Positions 7,225 through 14,462 of a stretch of DNA of 21,851 nt are shown here, one piece after another. The DNA lies in contig CABUJL010000023.1 in the NCBI GenBank assembly GCA_902491915.1, positions 1-21,851 on the forward strand, given 5' to 3'. How positions within the stretch are numbered: the first letter of the stretch is position 1; every line of letters starts with the position of its first letter. Both the position numbers and the translations under genes were made by a program. The DNA is from an uncultured Collinsella sp. Lineage in GTDB: Bacteria > Actinomycetota > Coriobacteriia > Coriobacteriales > Coriobacteriaceae. The notes under the pieces are model-generated. The model did not search any database and had not been told where the DNA came from. It was given only the letters and a program-made list of their open reading frames with translations.

Positions 7225-7950
7225 TTAGTCGAGGCAAGTCCAGTTGACGGGGGTCGAGCCGTGCTGTTCGAGTAGCCGATTGGCAGCGGAGAAGGGACGC
7301 GACCCCATAAAAGCGGGGAGTTCTGCCGTGGCACGGTTGGCCGAAAGCGGCGAGGGGTGCGTGGAGGCCAGGCAGAACTTGTCGGTTGCCTTGCCCGCGC
7401 CGATCGCGGCGAGCTTGCCCTCAACCATCTGCTGGGCAAAGCGGCCCCATGCCAAAAAGACTACCGGTTGGGGCAGCTGGCAGCAGCGTTCGATAACATA
7501 GTCGGTCAGGGTGTTCCAGCCCAGTTTGGCGTGCGAGTTGGCGGCATGCTCACGCACAGTGAGCGTAGTGTTGAGGAGCAGGACGCCCTGCTGTGCCCAG
7601 GGGGTTAGGTCTCCCGTGGCGGGAATGGGGCAGCCCAGATCGGCTTTGAGCTCCTTATAGATGTTGCGGAGGCTCGGCGGCAACTTGGTTTGCGTCGCGG
7701 GGACCGAGAACGACAGCCCCATGGCCTGGTTGGGCCCGTGATAGGGGTCTTGACCCAAGATGACAACTTTGACCTGGTCGGCCGGCGTGTAGGCGAGGGC
7801 ATTGAGGATGTCGTCTTGTGCCGGGTAGATGGTTTGCTCGGCACGTAAAAGGGCGATGCGTTCGAGCAGCTGGTTCGTAGTGTCACGTACCGGCTGTGGC
7901 GCATCGCCCAGCCAAGTTGTTATGTTGCGGTCGCGAGTTGCGGTGTCCAT
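7225..7950 (-). CDS. ung: uracil-DNA glycosylase, family 1
   Basis: A 241-aa base-excision repair enzyme that cuts uracil from DNA. The water-activating motif GQDPYHGPNQAMGLSFSV is at 66-83 with catalytic Asp68. LLLNTTLTVREHAANSHAKLGW holds the uracil-binding Asn. HPSPLSANR (198-206) is the DNA-intercalation loop with catalytic His198. Length matches the family. The frame is open 17 codons further upstream, but ATG 7950 is chosen because AAAGGAG lies 5 bp before it and homologues begin near here. It stands alone on the minus strand, 89 bp downstream of the second EamA gene. Confidence 0.97.
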   Translation of the reverse strand: MDTATRDRNITTWLGDAPQPVRDTTNQLLERIALLRAEQTIYPAQDDILNALAYTPADQVKVVILGQDPYHGPNQAMGLSFSVPATQTKLPPSLRNIYKELKADLGCPIPATGDLTPWAQQGVLLLNTTLTVREHAANSHAKLGWNTLTDYVIERCCQLPQPVVFLAWGRFAQQMVEGKLAAIGAGKATDKFCLASTHPSPLSANRATAELPAFMGSRPFSAANRLLEQHGSTPVNWTCLD

Positions 7951-7991
7951 GGGGGCTCCTTTATGGCAGATGCTCTGTTGGCGTCTATTGT

Positions 7992-8012
7992 AAAGGCGCA
8001 CCGGTTGCCTTT
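7992..8012 (-). terminator. weak hairpin between the EamA gene and ung
   Basis: AAAGGC (7992-7997) and GCCTTT (8007-8012) form a 6-bp stem around a 9-nt loop in the 89-bp gap. There is no real T run, so it may be a terminator or only a leader structure for ung. Confidence 0.25.
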
Positions 8013-8039
8013 ATGTCGGGGCTGCATAAGGAGCGGGGT

Positions 8040-8942
8040 CTACGAGACGCGCTCGGGCGCTCCTGCCATGCGAGCCTGTCCATGCGCGCGAAGGCGCGGG
8101 AGCTGCACGGTTGCCGCCATGACGCCGGTGAGGATGAGAGCGGCACCAAAGAAAGCGATGGGGCTCAGGACCTCGCCGACCAGGAAGAACGAAAAGACGG
8201 CGGAGCAGACCGGCTCGAGCGAGAAGGCGAAGCCAGTGGTCTCGGCGGGCACGTGGGGCTGCACGAGCGTCTGGGTGATAAAGCCGTAGGCAGAGCAGAT
8301 GAGCGCGAGGGCAACGACGACCACGATCTCGCTGGGCGTACTGGGAAGTGCGAAACCGCCAAAGACGCATGCGGCAATGCCCGAGAACAGGCCGCCAAAG
8401 CCCAGCTGCCAAACGCCCAGGGACAGCGGATCGACTTCTTCGACAAAGCGCTTGGCCACGATAATGTGGCTGGCATAGATAAAGGCCGAGAGCAGCATGA
8501 TGATCGCGCCTGGGTTCAGGCTGGTGAAGTCGGCGCCCGAGAGCAGCAACATACCGCAGGTGACGATGGCGGTGCCGACGAGCACTTTGCGTTCGGGGGC
8601 GCGGCGCAGCAGGGCGGCGTTGGCAAACGGCACGATCACGACCGTCAGGCTCTGCAAAAAGCCGGCAGTGGAGGCAGAAGTGAGGCTAGAGCCCAAGCAC
8701 ATGCAGGTGAGCTCGGTTGCCATAATGGCGCCGATGATGGCGGCGCGGACCATAAGGTCGCGGTTGATGCGGAAAGCGCGCTTGTGGAAGAGCAAAAGGC
8801 AGGCCACAAAGGCGATGATGCAGCGCAGCGCAACGATGCTCGTGGCGTTCATGCTGTCCATGCCGATCTTCATGAGGGGGTACGAAAAGCCCCATGCGAC
8901 GGGAACGGAAAATGAGAGCGCGATTGCTTTTTTGCGATCCAT
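8040..8942 (-). CDS. EamA/DMT-family transporter
   Basis: A 300-aa membrane protein with two EamA domains (about residues 7-140 and 150-280) and roughly ten helices. Motifs include the N-terminal V-A-W-G-F-S-Y-P-L-M-K and the first-repeat end at about A-L-L-R-R-A-P-E-R. The second repeat ends with E-P-V-C-S-A-V-F-S-F-F-L-V-G-E, the classic EamA E-P-x-x-x-x-x-x-x-x-x-x-x-G-E pattern. AAAAGGAG precedes the ATG. It is divergent from a LysR regulator across 158 bp, a layout that usually means the regulator controls the exporter. It is clearly a different subfamily from the transporter at 133-1008. Substrate unknown. Confidence 0.9.
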   Translation of the reverse strand: MDRKKAIALSFSVPVAWGFSYPLMKIGMDSMNATSIVALRCIIAFVACLLLFHKRAFRINRDLMVRAAIIGAIMATELTCMCLGSSLTSASTAGFLQSLTVVIVPFANAALLRRAPERKVLVGTAIVTCGMLLLSGADFTSLNPGAIIMLLSAFIYASHIIVAKRFVEEVDPLSLGVWQLGFGGLFSGIAACVFGGFALPSTPSEIVVVVALALICSAYGFITQTLVQPHVPAETTGFAFSLEPVCSAVFSFFLVGEVLSPIAFFGAALILTGVMAATVQLPRLRAHGQARMAGAPERVS

Positions 8943-9033
8943 GGGACTCCTTTTGTTACAGAACGGTTTCGTAAAAAGGATTCTGCTCCCAGATGTGGAT
9001 GTAGTAAAGCGAATGTATCTTCAGTACGATTAA

Positions 9034-9064
9034 GAAATGCTAATGTTGGTGCGAAATGCGTTGG
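9034..9064. repeat. direct repeats in the EamA/LysR divergent region
   Basis: GAAATGC is followed by GTTGG at 9034-9049 (4-bp insert) and again at 9053-9064 (no insert). They sit 37-67 bp before the LysR start and could be regulator half-sites; no clean T-N11-A palindrome was seen. Confidence 0.3.
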
Positions 9065-9100
9065 CAAAACGTTTTACGGCTGCATTGATGTGGAGGCACG

Positions 9101-9967
9101 ATGGCATCGCGGTATCAGATTGTTTGTATGGTGGTCGATCGCGGCAGTCTTAAGGGCGCGGCGGACGAGCTGGGCTATACGCAAAGTGCGGTGAGCCAGG
9201 CCGTCAAGGCGCTCGAGCGCGAGCTGGGCACCACGATTATCGAGCGTGGCAAGCAGGGTGTGTCGCTTACGCGCGACGGTAAACAATATCTGCCGTACCT
9301 GCGCCAGATTGTGACCGCCGAGGCGGAGCTCGAGGGCAAGCGCCAGGAGCTGCTGGGGCTTTCGTCGACCGATATTCGCATCGCGACGTTTACCAACGTG
9401 AGTCGTACCGTGCTGCCGCGTGTGATCCGCGACTTTGGAGCGCTGCACCCGGGCGTGCACTTTACCCTCAAGCAGGGAGATTACACGCGCAACGCCCAGT
9501 GGGTGCACGATGGCGTGGTTGATTTTTGCTTTACGGCACGCGGGTTTACCGCGGGGCTCGAGAAGCGTGTGGTCTATCACGACGAGTTGGTGGCACTGTT
9601 GCCGGCTGCGCATCCGCTGACGGCAAAGGAAAAGGTGACGCTCGCCGATCTGGCGTCCGAGCCGTTTGTGTTGCTGGATGAGGGCGAACAGAGCCTGGTG
9701 CTCGATGCATTTACTGCGCATGGGCTGTCGCCGCACGTGACGAGTGAGGTGACCGACGACTATACCATCATGGCGATGGTGGAGGAGGGTCTAGGCGTGA
9801 GCATGCTGTATCGCCGTACCGTTGAGGGCGTGCAAGCCGATATCCGTGTGCGGCCTATCGTGCATGCCCCCTCGCGCGACGTGGTGGCCGCCTGGCGCAG
9901 CTGGGACACCATGCCCATCGCCACGAGGCGCTTTATCGACTATATGAGCTCGCATATTGTCAATTAA
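9101..9967 (+). CDS. LysR-family transcriptional regulator
   Basis: A 288-aa regulator. The N-terminal winged helix-turn-helix (about residues 1-60) contains GSLKGAADELGYTQSAVSQAVKALERELG. A linker helix follows, then a periplasmic-binding-protein-like effector domain from about residue 88 (IRIATFTNVSRTVLPRVIRDF). The segment EEGLGVSMLYR near residue 230 is typical of the C-terminal subdomain. GGAGG lies just before the ATG. The gene is divergent from the EamA transporter and converges on the MATE gene with only 27 bp between stops and no visible terminator. The most likely target is the EamA promoter; the inducer is unknown. Confidence 0.92.
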   Translation: MASRYQIVCMVVDRGSLKGAADELGYTQSAVSQAVKALERELGTTIIERGKQGVSLTRDGKQYLPYLRQIVTAEAELEGKRQELLGLSSTDIRIATFTNVSRTVLPRVIRDFGALHPGVHFTLKQGDYTRNAQWVHDGVVDFCFTARGFTAGLEKRVVYHDELVALLPAAHPLTAKEKVTLADLASEPFVLLDEGEQSLVLDAFTAHGLSPHVTSEVTDDYTIMAMVEEGLGVSMLYRRTVEGVQADIRVRPIVHAPSRDVVAAWRSWDTMPIATRRFIDYMSSHIVN

Positions 9968-9994
9968 TGACTGGCGTGGCGTTGAGTGCGGTGT

Positions 9995-11377
9995 TTAGCG
10001 GGCTGTCGCTTTGGCTTGGGTGGCGCGATAGGTGCGTGCCGGGTGGCAAAGTAGCACCGCTACGACCATAAAGAACGCCGTGGTGCCCAGGCTGATGGGG
10101 TAGACCATCATGATGTTCGCAAAGGTGCGGAAGTGCGGGAACACGCAGAACACCCAATAGAAGCGGATGCCGCAGACGCAGATCATGGTGATGAGGGCGG
10201 GCGTGAGCGAGATGCCAAAGCCGCGCAGGTAGCCTGACATGTTTTCGTAGAACATGCTAAAGGCGTACGCCGGGAAGATCGAGCACACGCGGATATAGCC
10301 GATCGAGACGATGTTGGGATCGCTGTTGAACAGCGATAGGATCTCGCGCCCCAGGCCGACAATAACGATAATCGTGGTGAGTGCAACGATGCCGCCTTCG
10401 ACCAGGCAGACCTTGAGCGTTTTGGTGCAGCGGTCGATCTGGCGGGCACCGTGGTTTTGTCCCACAAAGGTGGTGCAAGCCTGGCTAAAGCTGTTGAGCA
10501 GGTTGTAACACACGTACTCCAGGCTCATGGCGGCGCTCGATGCCGCCATGACCTCGGTGCCCAGGCTGTTGATGGCAGACTGGATGATGATGTTGGCGAC
10601 AGCAAAGACGGCGCTTTGGATGCCGGCGGGCAGGCCGATCTTGACGATGCGCTTGAGGGCGACGGGGTCGATAGCCAGGTCGCGTGGGGTGACGCGGACG
10701 ACGGAGTCGGTCTTGAGCAGGCGGATAAAGAGTGTAGCGGCGCTGACGGTGTAGGCGATGGCGGTGGCGATGGCGACACCTGCGACGCCCCAGTGGAGTA
10801 CGGGGACAAAGATGAGGTCCAGGCCAATGTTGAGGACGGTGGACACAGCAAGCGCCTGCAGCGGCATGCGGGTGATGCCGACGGAGCGGAAGATCGCGGC
10901 CTCAAAGTTGTAGAGCAAGATCGAGGGCATGCTGAGCAAAAAGACGCGCAGGTAGAGCGAAGCGAGCGGCATGGTTTCGGCGGGAACGTTGAGCGCGGCG
11001 AGCATGGGCTCGGCAAAGATCTCGCCCAGCGCGATGACGACAAAGCCCACGAGCGCCATTAAAATCGAGGTATGGACGGCGCGTTTGACCATGTTCTGAT
11101 CGTTGCGGCCGATAGCGTTGGCGATGACCACGTTGGAGCCAAGCGACATGCCAATAAACAGGTTGAGCATAAGACTGGTAAGCGGAACATTGGAGCCGAC
11201 CGCCGCCATGGCGAGGGTTCCCTGGTCGCCCGAGAAGTTACCGATGATAACCGTGGCGATGAGGTTCGATAGCTGCTCCAAGATGCTCGTGGCGGCCACG
11301 GGGAAGGCGAACAGGGGAATATTGCGCCACAGCGAGCCGGTGGTCATGTCAATGTGCTTAGATACGGTGTCAGCCAT
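9995..11377 (-). CDS. MATE-family efflux transporter
   Basis: A 460-aa membrane protein with two six-helix halves, matching the usual MATE length of about 450 aa. It is expected to export cationic drugs or metabolites in exchange for sodium ions or protons. Typical features are N-I-P-L-F-A-F-P-V-A in helix 1, AVGSNVPLTSLMLNLFIGMSLGSNV in helix 2, and GVAGVAIATAIA in the first half. In the second half, the G-L-P-A-G-I-Q-S helix and F-V-G-Q-N-H-G-A are recognisable. The ribosome binding region is weak (GATTGAGAG) and coincides with a near-copy of the 15-bp element from the prfC array. No partner regulator is adjacent on its 5' side. Confidence 0.92.
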   Translation of the reverse strand: MADTVSKHIDMTTGSLWRNIPLFAFPVAATSILEQLSNLIATVIIGNFSGDQGTLAMAAVGSNVPLTSLMLNLFIGMSLGSNVVIANAIGRNDQNMVKRAVHTSILMALVGFVVIALGEIFAEPMLAALNVPAETMPLASLYLRVFLLSMPSILLYNFEAAIFRSVGITRMPLQALAVSTVLNIGLDLIFVPVLHWGVAGVAIATAIAYTVSAATLFIRLLKTDSVVRVTPRDLAIDPVALKRIVKIGLPAGIQSAVFAVANIIIQSAINSLGTEVMAASSAAMSLEYVCYNLLNSFSQACTTFVGQNHGARQIDRCTKTLKVCLVEGGIVALTTIIVIVGLGREILSLFNSDPNIVSIGYIRVCSIFPAYAFSMFYENMSGYLRGFGISLTPALITMICVCGIRFYWVFCVFPHFRTFANIMMVYPISLGTTAFFMVVAVLLCHPARTYRATQAKATAR

Positions 11378-11381
11378 ACGC

Positions 11382-11396
11382 TCTCAATCTCTAACA
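11382..11396 (+). repeat. solitary copy of the 15-bp prfC-array element before the MATE gene
   Basis: TCTCAATCTCTAACA differs from the array consensus TCTCAATCTGTAACA by one base. It lies 5 bp upstream of the MATE start codon, covering the translation initiation region on the minus strand. No inverted partner was found 40 bp away. Confidence 0.6.
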
Positions 11397-11441
11397 TGCT
11401 CTTTCGTGCTTATTTGCGCAGATGATGATACTCCTAATCGA

Positions 11442-11499
11442 CTAGTCGTTGGGGACGTTCTTAAACGACTAGTCATTTAAGAACGTCCCCAATGACTAG
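11442..11499. repeat. long hairpin repeat between MATE and rlmA
   Basis: The 22-bp arms 11442-11463 and 11478-11499 are inverted copies with one mismatch, around a 14-nt loop that itself contains the palindrome GACTAGTC. Both arms carry GGGGACGTTCTTA. The element sits in the divergent region between two promoters, so it is unlikely to be a terminator. A dispersed palindromic repeat is more likely. Confidence 0.85.
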
Positions 11500-11555
11500 G
11501 TGGGGAAGGCGTGCGACAATGGTGGGCGTTGTGTTGTTCGCGCTAAGGAGTTGCC

Positions 11556-12368
11556 ATGTTGTTGTGTCCCGTTTGCCATGAGCCACTGGTGGATAACGAG
11601 CGCGGTGCTGCATGCGCGGGCGGACACCGGTTTGACCGTGCGCGCGAGGGCTATCTGTACCTACTGCGCTCGTCCAAGAGCGGCGACTCTATGGGCGATC
11701 CCAAGTCACAGGCGCGCAGTCGTCGTGACTTTCTGAACCGCGGATACTATGCGCCGTTGCGCGATGCGATGGTCGAGCTGGTGCGCAAGCAGGTGTCTGG
11801 GCGTGCTACGTCTACGAGCTGTCCTATGACACTGCTCGATATTTGCTGCGGCGAGGGCTACTACACGAGTGCCATGGGCGCGGTGCCGGGCGTGGATGCT
11901 TACGGTTTCGACCTGGGCAAGGAGATGGTACGCCTTGCCGCCAAGCGCGGCGATGCGACCTACTTCGTGGCCAACATGAAGGATATCCCCGTGGCCGATG
12001 GCGCTTTCGATATGGTGACCGAGCTCTTTGCGCCCTTTAACGAGCGCGAGTTTGCCCGCGTGCTGGCGCCCGAGGGCTCGCTCTACACCGTCGTGCCAGG
12101 TGCACGTCATCTGTTTGGGCTCAAGGAGGTGCTCTACGACACGCCGTACCTTAACGATGAGAAGCTGCCGAAGACAACCGAGCTCGAGTTAGTCGGAACG
12201 CACCGGGTATCTGCGAATATTACGCTCCAGACGCAGGCCGACATCGAGGCGGTGTTCCAGATGACGCCGTACTACTATCGCACGCGCCCTGCCGACAAAG
12301 AGCGCCTGGCAAATTTGGACACCCTTCAAACCGACATCGACTTCATCATCGCCGAGTACCGCCACTAA
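11556..12368 (+). CDS. rlmA: 23S rRNA (guanine-N1)-methyltransferase, RlmA type
   Basis: A 270-aa SAM-dependent methyltransferase acting on a guanine in helix 35 of 23S rRNA (G745 in RlmA-I enzymes, G748 in RlmA-II). The N-terminal zinc site Cys4, Cys7, Cys20, His24 (CPVCHEPL ... C-A-G-G-H-R-F-D) has the layout of the E. coli enzyme. The SAM motif LLDICCGEGYYT is at 93-104. FAPFNEREFARVLAPEGSLYTVVPGARHL and QMTPYYYRTRP also align with the family. AAGGAG lies 5 bp before the ATG. Enzymes in Gram-positive bacteria are more often the G748 type, which can affect macrolide binding; which type this is cannot be settled here. It is a single gene ending at a terminator. Confidence 0.93.
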   Translation: MLLCPVCHEPLVDNERGAACAGGHRFDRAREGYLYLLRSSKSGDSMGDPKSQARSRRDFLNRGYYAPLRDAMVELVRKQVSGRATSTSCPMTLLDICCGEGYYTSAMGAVPGVDAYGFDLGKEMVRLAAKRGDATYFVANMKDIPVADGAFDMVTELFAPFNEREFARVLAPEGSLYTVVPGARHLFGLKEVLYDTPYLNDEKLPKTTELELVGTHRVSANITLQTQADIEAVFQMTPYYYRTRPADKERLANLDTLQTDIDFIIAEYRH

Positions 12369-12404
12369 CCTGCCAAAAAAGGGACAGGTTTATTTTGGTA
12401 GGTT
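12369..12404. repeat. inverted repeat with a GGGACAGG core after rlmA
   Basis: ACCTGCCAAAA (12369-12379) and TTTTGGTAGGT (12394-12404) are inverted with one mismatch, around AAGGGACAGGTTTA. It overlaps the rlmA stop region. The GGGACAGG core followed by TGGTAG recalls the element at 17208-17232. Confidence 0.55.
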
Positions 12405-12420
12405 TTATCTGGGCAAACGC

Positions 12421-12458
12421 AAAGGGCCGACCGCGGAGATGCGCGATCGGCCCTTTTT
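12421..12458. terminator. bidirectional terminator between rlmA and the membrane protein gene
   Basis: AAAGGGCCGACCGC (12421-12434) pairs with GCGATCGGCCCTTT (12443-12456) through 14 bp with one wobble and an 8-nt loop. A T run follows on the plus strand and an A run precedes the stem, giving T residues on the minus strand as well. It lies between convergent genes. Confidence 0.9.
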
Positions 12459-12497
12459 AGTTGCTTGGTTGCAACAGAGGTTATGAGAAGCGGGCGC

Positions 12498-12899
12498 TTA
12501 CAGGCGGTCCTTGTTTTCGGCCTTAACGGCGTGTGCCTGCTGAACAAAGAACAGGTCGTAGACCACGATGACAAAGGCGATGATATTGACGGAGCTGCCG
12601 CCGAGTGCGGGAAGCGTGAGCACGGCTTGGAGGAGCGTGGCTGCCGCGGCAACGATACCGAGCTTAAATGCGCCGTCTACCTGCGAAGGCTTGTTGGCTC
12701 CCTTGATACCGGCGACGCCTGCGGCAAGGTCGACGAGGCCCTTAACAATCACCACAACAGCGGCGAGTGTGGCGTTCGATCCGTAAGCGGATCCAAAATT
12801 GCCGGTAACAATGCCGGCAATTCCGATGACGAGGCTGGCGATGCCCAGAACAAAATAAATCAGGGCAAGGATTTTGAGTGTCTTGCGAGCAGCGCTCAT
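12498..12899 (-). CDS. small four-helix membrane protein of unknown function
   Basis: A 133-aa protein not recognised as a named family. It has four predicted membrane helices (near residues 9-33, 43-65, 79-100 and 104-122), short loops, a basic N-terminus (SAARKTLK) and a charged C-terminal tail (KAENKDRL). The small-residue-rich first helix pair (LGIASLVIGIAGIVTG) and the following AAVVVIVKGLVDLAAGVAGIKG resemble uncharacterised actinobacterial membrane proteins. AAAGGA lies upstream of the ATG. It is a single gene that converges on rlmA and shares its terminator. Confidence 0.8.
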   Translation of the reverse strand: MSAARKTLKILALIYFVLGIASLVIGIAGIVTGNFGSAYGSNATLAAVVVIVKGLVDLAAGVAGIKGANKPSQVDGAFKLGIVAAAATLLQAVLTLPALGGSSVNIIAFVIVVYDLFFVQQAHAVKAENKDRL

Positions 12900-13020
12900 A
12901 GCTGGTCCTTTCGATGCGGGCGCGGAGAATCTGTCGCGCCCAGGTTACGGCACATATCGTGAAGCACATTGTAGTTCAACGGGACGATGCATGCGTTTGA
13001 AAGCGTCTCTTGCCTGTACG

Positions 13021-13049
13021 GTCCAACCTTTCAAAAAAGAAAGCTGGAC
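13021..13049. other. A6-loop hairpin in the 229-bp gap
   Basis: GTCCA with TGGAC and, inside them, CTTTC with GAAAG form a 10-bp stem with a small bulge and an AAAAAA loop. It lies between the divergent membrane protein genes and is too far from any stop codon to be an obvious terminator. Nothing else clear was seen in 12900-13128. Confidence 0.35.
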
Positions 13050-13128
13050 GTAAGCCAAATCGATGGCAGCTCATGTGCGGCGCTGCGATGATGAGGCCGT
13101 AACAAGGAGCTGGTCTCAAGGAGGAGCC

Positions 13129-13272
13129 ATGATGTACGGAGCAGGGCAAGTGCAAGAGCCGCGGTCGCTGGGAAGGCGCATGGGCGATTCTGTGATCGCT
13201 GCCGTGTGCACGGGGTTGATGGCGGTGCTTTGCATTGGGATGCTGTGGGCCATGTCGCATGTGGGACAATAG
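13129..13272 (+). CDS. small single-span membrane protein (47 aa)
   Basis: A short reading frame starting at ATG 13129 (or the adjacent ATG 13132), with an excellent ribosome binding site, AAGGAGG, 5-8 bp upstream. The product has a soluble, charged N-terminus (about residues 1-20, with the basic patch LGRRMGD). One hydrophobic helix follows near 22-42 (SVIAAVCTGLMAVLCIGMLW), and the protein ends SHVGQ. It would be an inner-membrane microprotein. It stops 63 bp before the rsmJ-like gene, which has its own AAGGAG, so the two may share a transcript. No function is proposed; coding status rests on the ribosome binding site and the membrane helix. Confidence 0.6.
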   Translation: MMYGAGQVQEPRSLGRRMGDSVIAAVCTGLMAVLCIGMLWAMSHVGQ

Positions 13273-13335
13273 CGGACGGTTGGGTGCTGGCATAAATGGC
13301 GCCCCGCGTATTCGTTTGTTTGTTAAGGAGTGTCC

Positions 13336-14040
13336 ATGGGCGTCGTCGATCCCTTTTCTGTTGCTCGGGCCGCGGGGCTTGAGCTGACCGGGAAACCCGA
13401 GGGCCTTACGCTCACCGATGGCACGATGGAGCTGCGCGCCGATTTTGGCCGCATGCTGCCGCGACTCAAGCAGGGCCGTCTGCAGCAAGAGCTGCTGGTA
13501 AAGGCTGCGCGTACAAAAGGCATCGAGAGCCCATGGGCAATCGATGCCACGGCAGGTTTTGGCGAGGATTCGCTGCTACTGGCGGCCGCGGGCTTTACCG
13601 TCGATCTGTACGAGCAGGATTGCGTGATCGCGGCGCTGCTCCAGGATGCCCTGGATCGCGCGGCAGATGATCCGGCGCTTGCGACAGCTGTGGCGCGCAT
13701 GCGCTTACATGCCGGCGAGGACAGCATTGCCGGCCTTCGCCATGTAACTGAGCTAATCGAGCAGGGCGAGCTTGCCGCCCCCGACGTGGTGTATCTGGAC
13801 CCCATGTTTCCCGAGCGTACCAAAAGTGCGGCGGTCAAAAAGAAGTTCCAACTCTTGCACCATCTGGAACAGCCATGTACCGATGAGGAGTCGCTGGTCG
13901 AGGCGGCGCTTGCTGTGCATCCGCGCAAGGTCGTTATCAAGCGGCCGGTGAAGGGCCCGCTGCTTGCCGGCGTTAAGCCGAGCTATCAACTTGCGGGCAA
14001 GGCCGTCCGTTACGATGTTTTGGTGCCGCCGCGTCCGTAG
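13336..14040 (+). CDS. rsmJ: RsmJ-like 16S rRNA (guanine-N2)-methyltransferase
   Basis: A 234-aa class I SAM-dependent methyltransferase resembling RsmJ (YhiQ), which methylates G1516 of 16S rRNA in E. coli. Motif I is DATAGFGEDSLLLAA (70-84), followed by the acidic ribose-binding segment V-D-L-Y-E-Q. The catalytic-site segment is YLDPMFPERTKSAAVKKK (153-170), a near match to the RsmJ LDPMFP-x-x-x-KSA motif, with VIKRPVKGPLL near the C-terminus. The ATG at 13336 is chosen because AAGGAG lies 5 bp upstream; a GTG two codons earlier overlaps that site. The substrate is inferred from family. RsmJ is best known from gamma-proteobacteria, so its presence in this background is noted. Confidence 0.85.
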   Translation: MGVVDPFSVARAAGLELTGKPEGLTLTDGTMELRADFGRMLPRLKQGRLQQELLVKAARTKGIESPWAIDATAGFGEDSLLLAAAGFTVDLYEQDCVIAALLQDALDRAADDPALATAVARMRLHAGEDSIAGLRHVTELIEQGELAAPDVVYLDPMFPERTKSAAVKKKFQLLHHLEQPCTDEESLVEAALAVHPRKVVIKRPVKGPLLAGVKPSYQLAGKAVRYDVLVPPRP

Positions 14041-14056
14041 CTTGCGTGCGATGGCT

Positions 14057-14073
14057 GGCACTCCGTCAGTGCC
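14057..14073. terminator. weak hairpin after the rsmJ-like gene
   Basis: GGCACT and AGTGCC form a 6-bp stem with a CCGTC loop in the 48-bp gap between convergent genes. No T run follows, so terminator activity is doubtful. Confidence 0.25.
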
Positions 14074-14088
14074 GTGCCGATGCGGCGC

Positions 14089-14385
14089 CTATTTCCAAGG
14101 GTGCGACGTCAGGTGCCATCCGCCGCAGTATTCGCATTTGTAGCAGGCCAAACCGCGCCGCCCGCGGTTTTCGCAGTCGGCCATAACGGCCTCGGCCTCG
14201 GCGCGCGTGTCGTAACGGTTTTTGCGTTCGCACGACTTGTAGCGCCAGGCCTCATCGCGCTCGGCGTCCAGGGCGTCGCGGCGCTCGTCTTCGCGCGCAA
14301 ACAGGTCGCTCATATCGCCGCCCGTGGCAGCGCCCAAAAACTCGCTTTTGGCTTTTGACCAAGCGGCTCGCTTTTTGCTTCCCAT
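14089..14385 (-). CDS. small Cys/His-rich protein, probable zinc ribbon
   Basis: A 98-aa hydrophilic protein. The first half is charged and probably helical (residues 1-50). The second half contains C-E-R-K-N-R-Y-D-T-R-A-E-A-E and then CYKCEYCGGWHLTSH (Cys81, Cys84, Cys87, His91, His95). A C-x2-C-x2-C with a following G-G-W-H-L-T-S is seen in small uncharacterised proteins of actinobacteria and phages and suggests a metal-binding, possibly nucleic-acid-binding, fold. The ATG at 14385 is preferred over a TTG seven codons upstream. The gene is divergent from the GNAT gene across a 10-bp-arm palindrome. Function unknown. Confidence 0.72.
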   Translation of the reverse strand: MGSKKRAAWSKAKSEFLGAATGGDMSDLFAREDERRDALDAERDEAWRYKSCERKNRYDTRAEAEAVMADCENRGRRGLACYKCEYCGGWHLTSHPWK

Positions 14386-14410
14386 CTGCTTCGCGCCTCT
14401 CTCCAAACGC

Positions 14411-14440
14411 TGGTATCATTGCTCAACCAAAGTGATACCA
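14411..14440. promoter_or_regulatory. palindrome in a divergent promoter region, operator candidate
   Basis: TGGTATCATT (14411-14420) and AGTGATACCA (14431-14440) are inverted 10-mers with one wobble position, separated by 10 bp. They fill the 77-bp gap between the small Cys-rich gene and the GNAT gene, where they could bind a shared regulator. No adjacent regulator gene is present. Confidence 0.45.
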
Positions 14441-14462
14441 ATAAACGTGAGGTCGCCGCGTG

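Noticed and set aside
8954..8962. TGTTACAGA upstream of the second EamA gene as another copy of the prfC-array element.
   Set aside because: Only 9 of 15 bases are contiguous matches and the rest diverges; such a match is plausible by chance.
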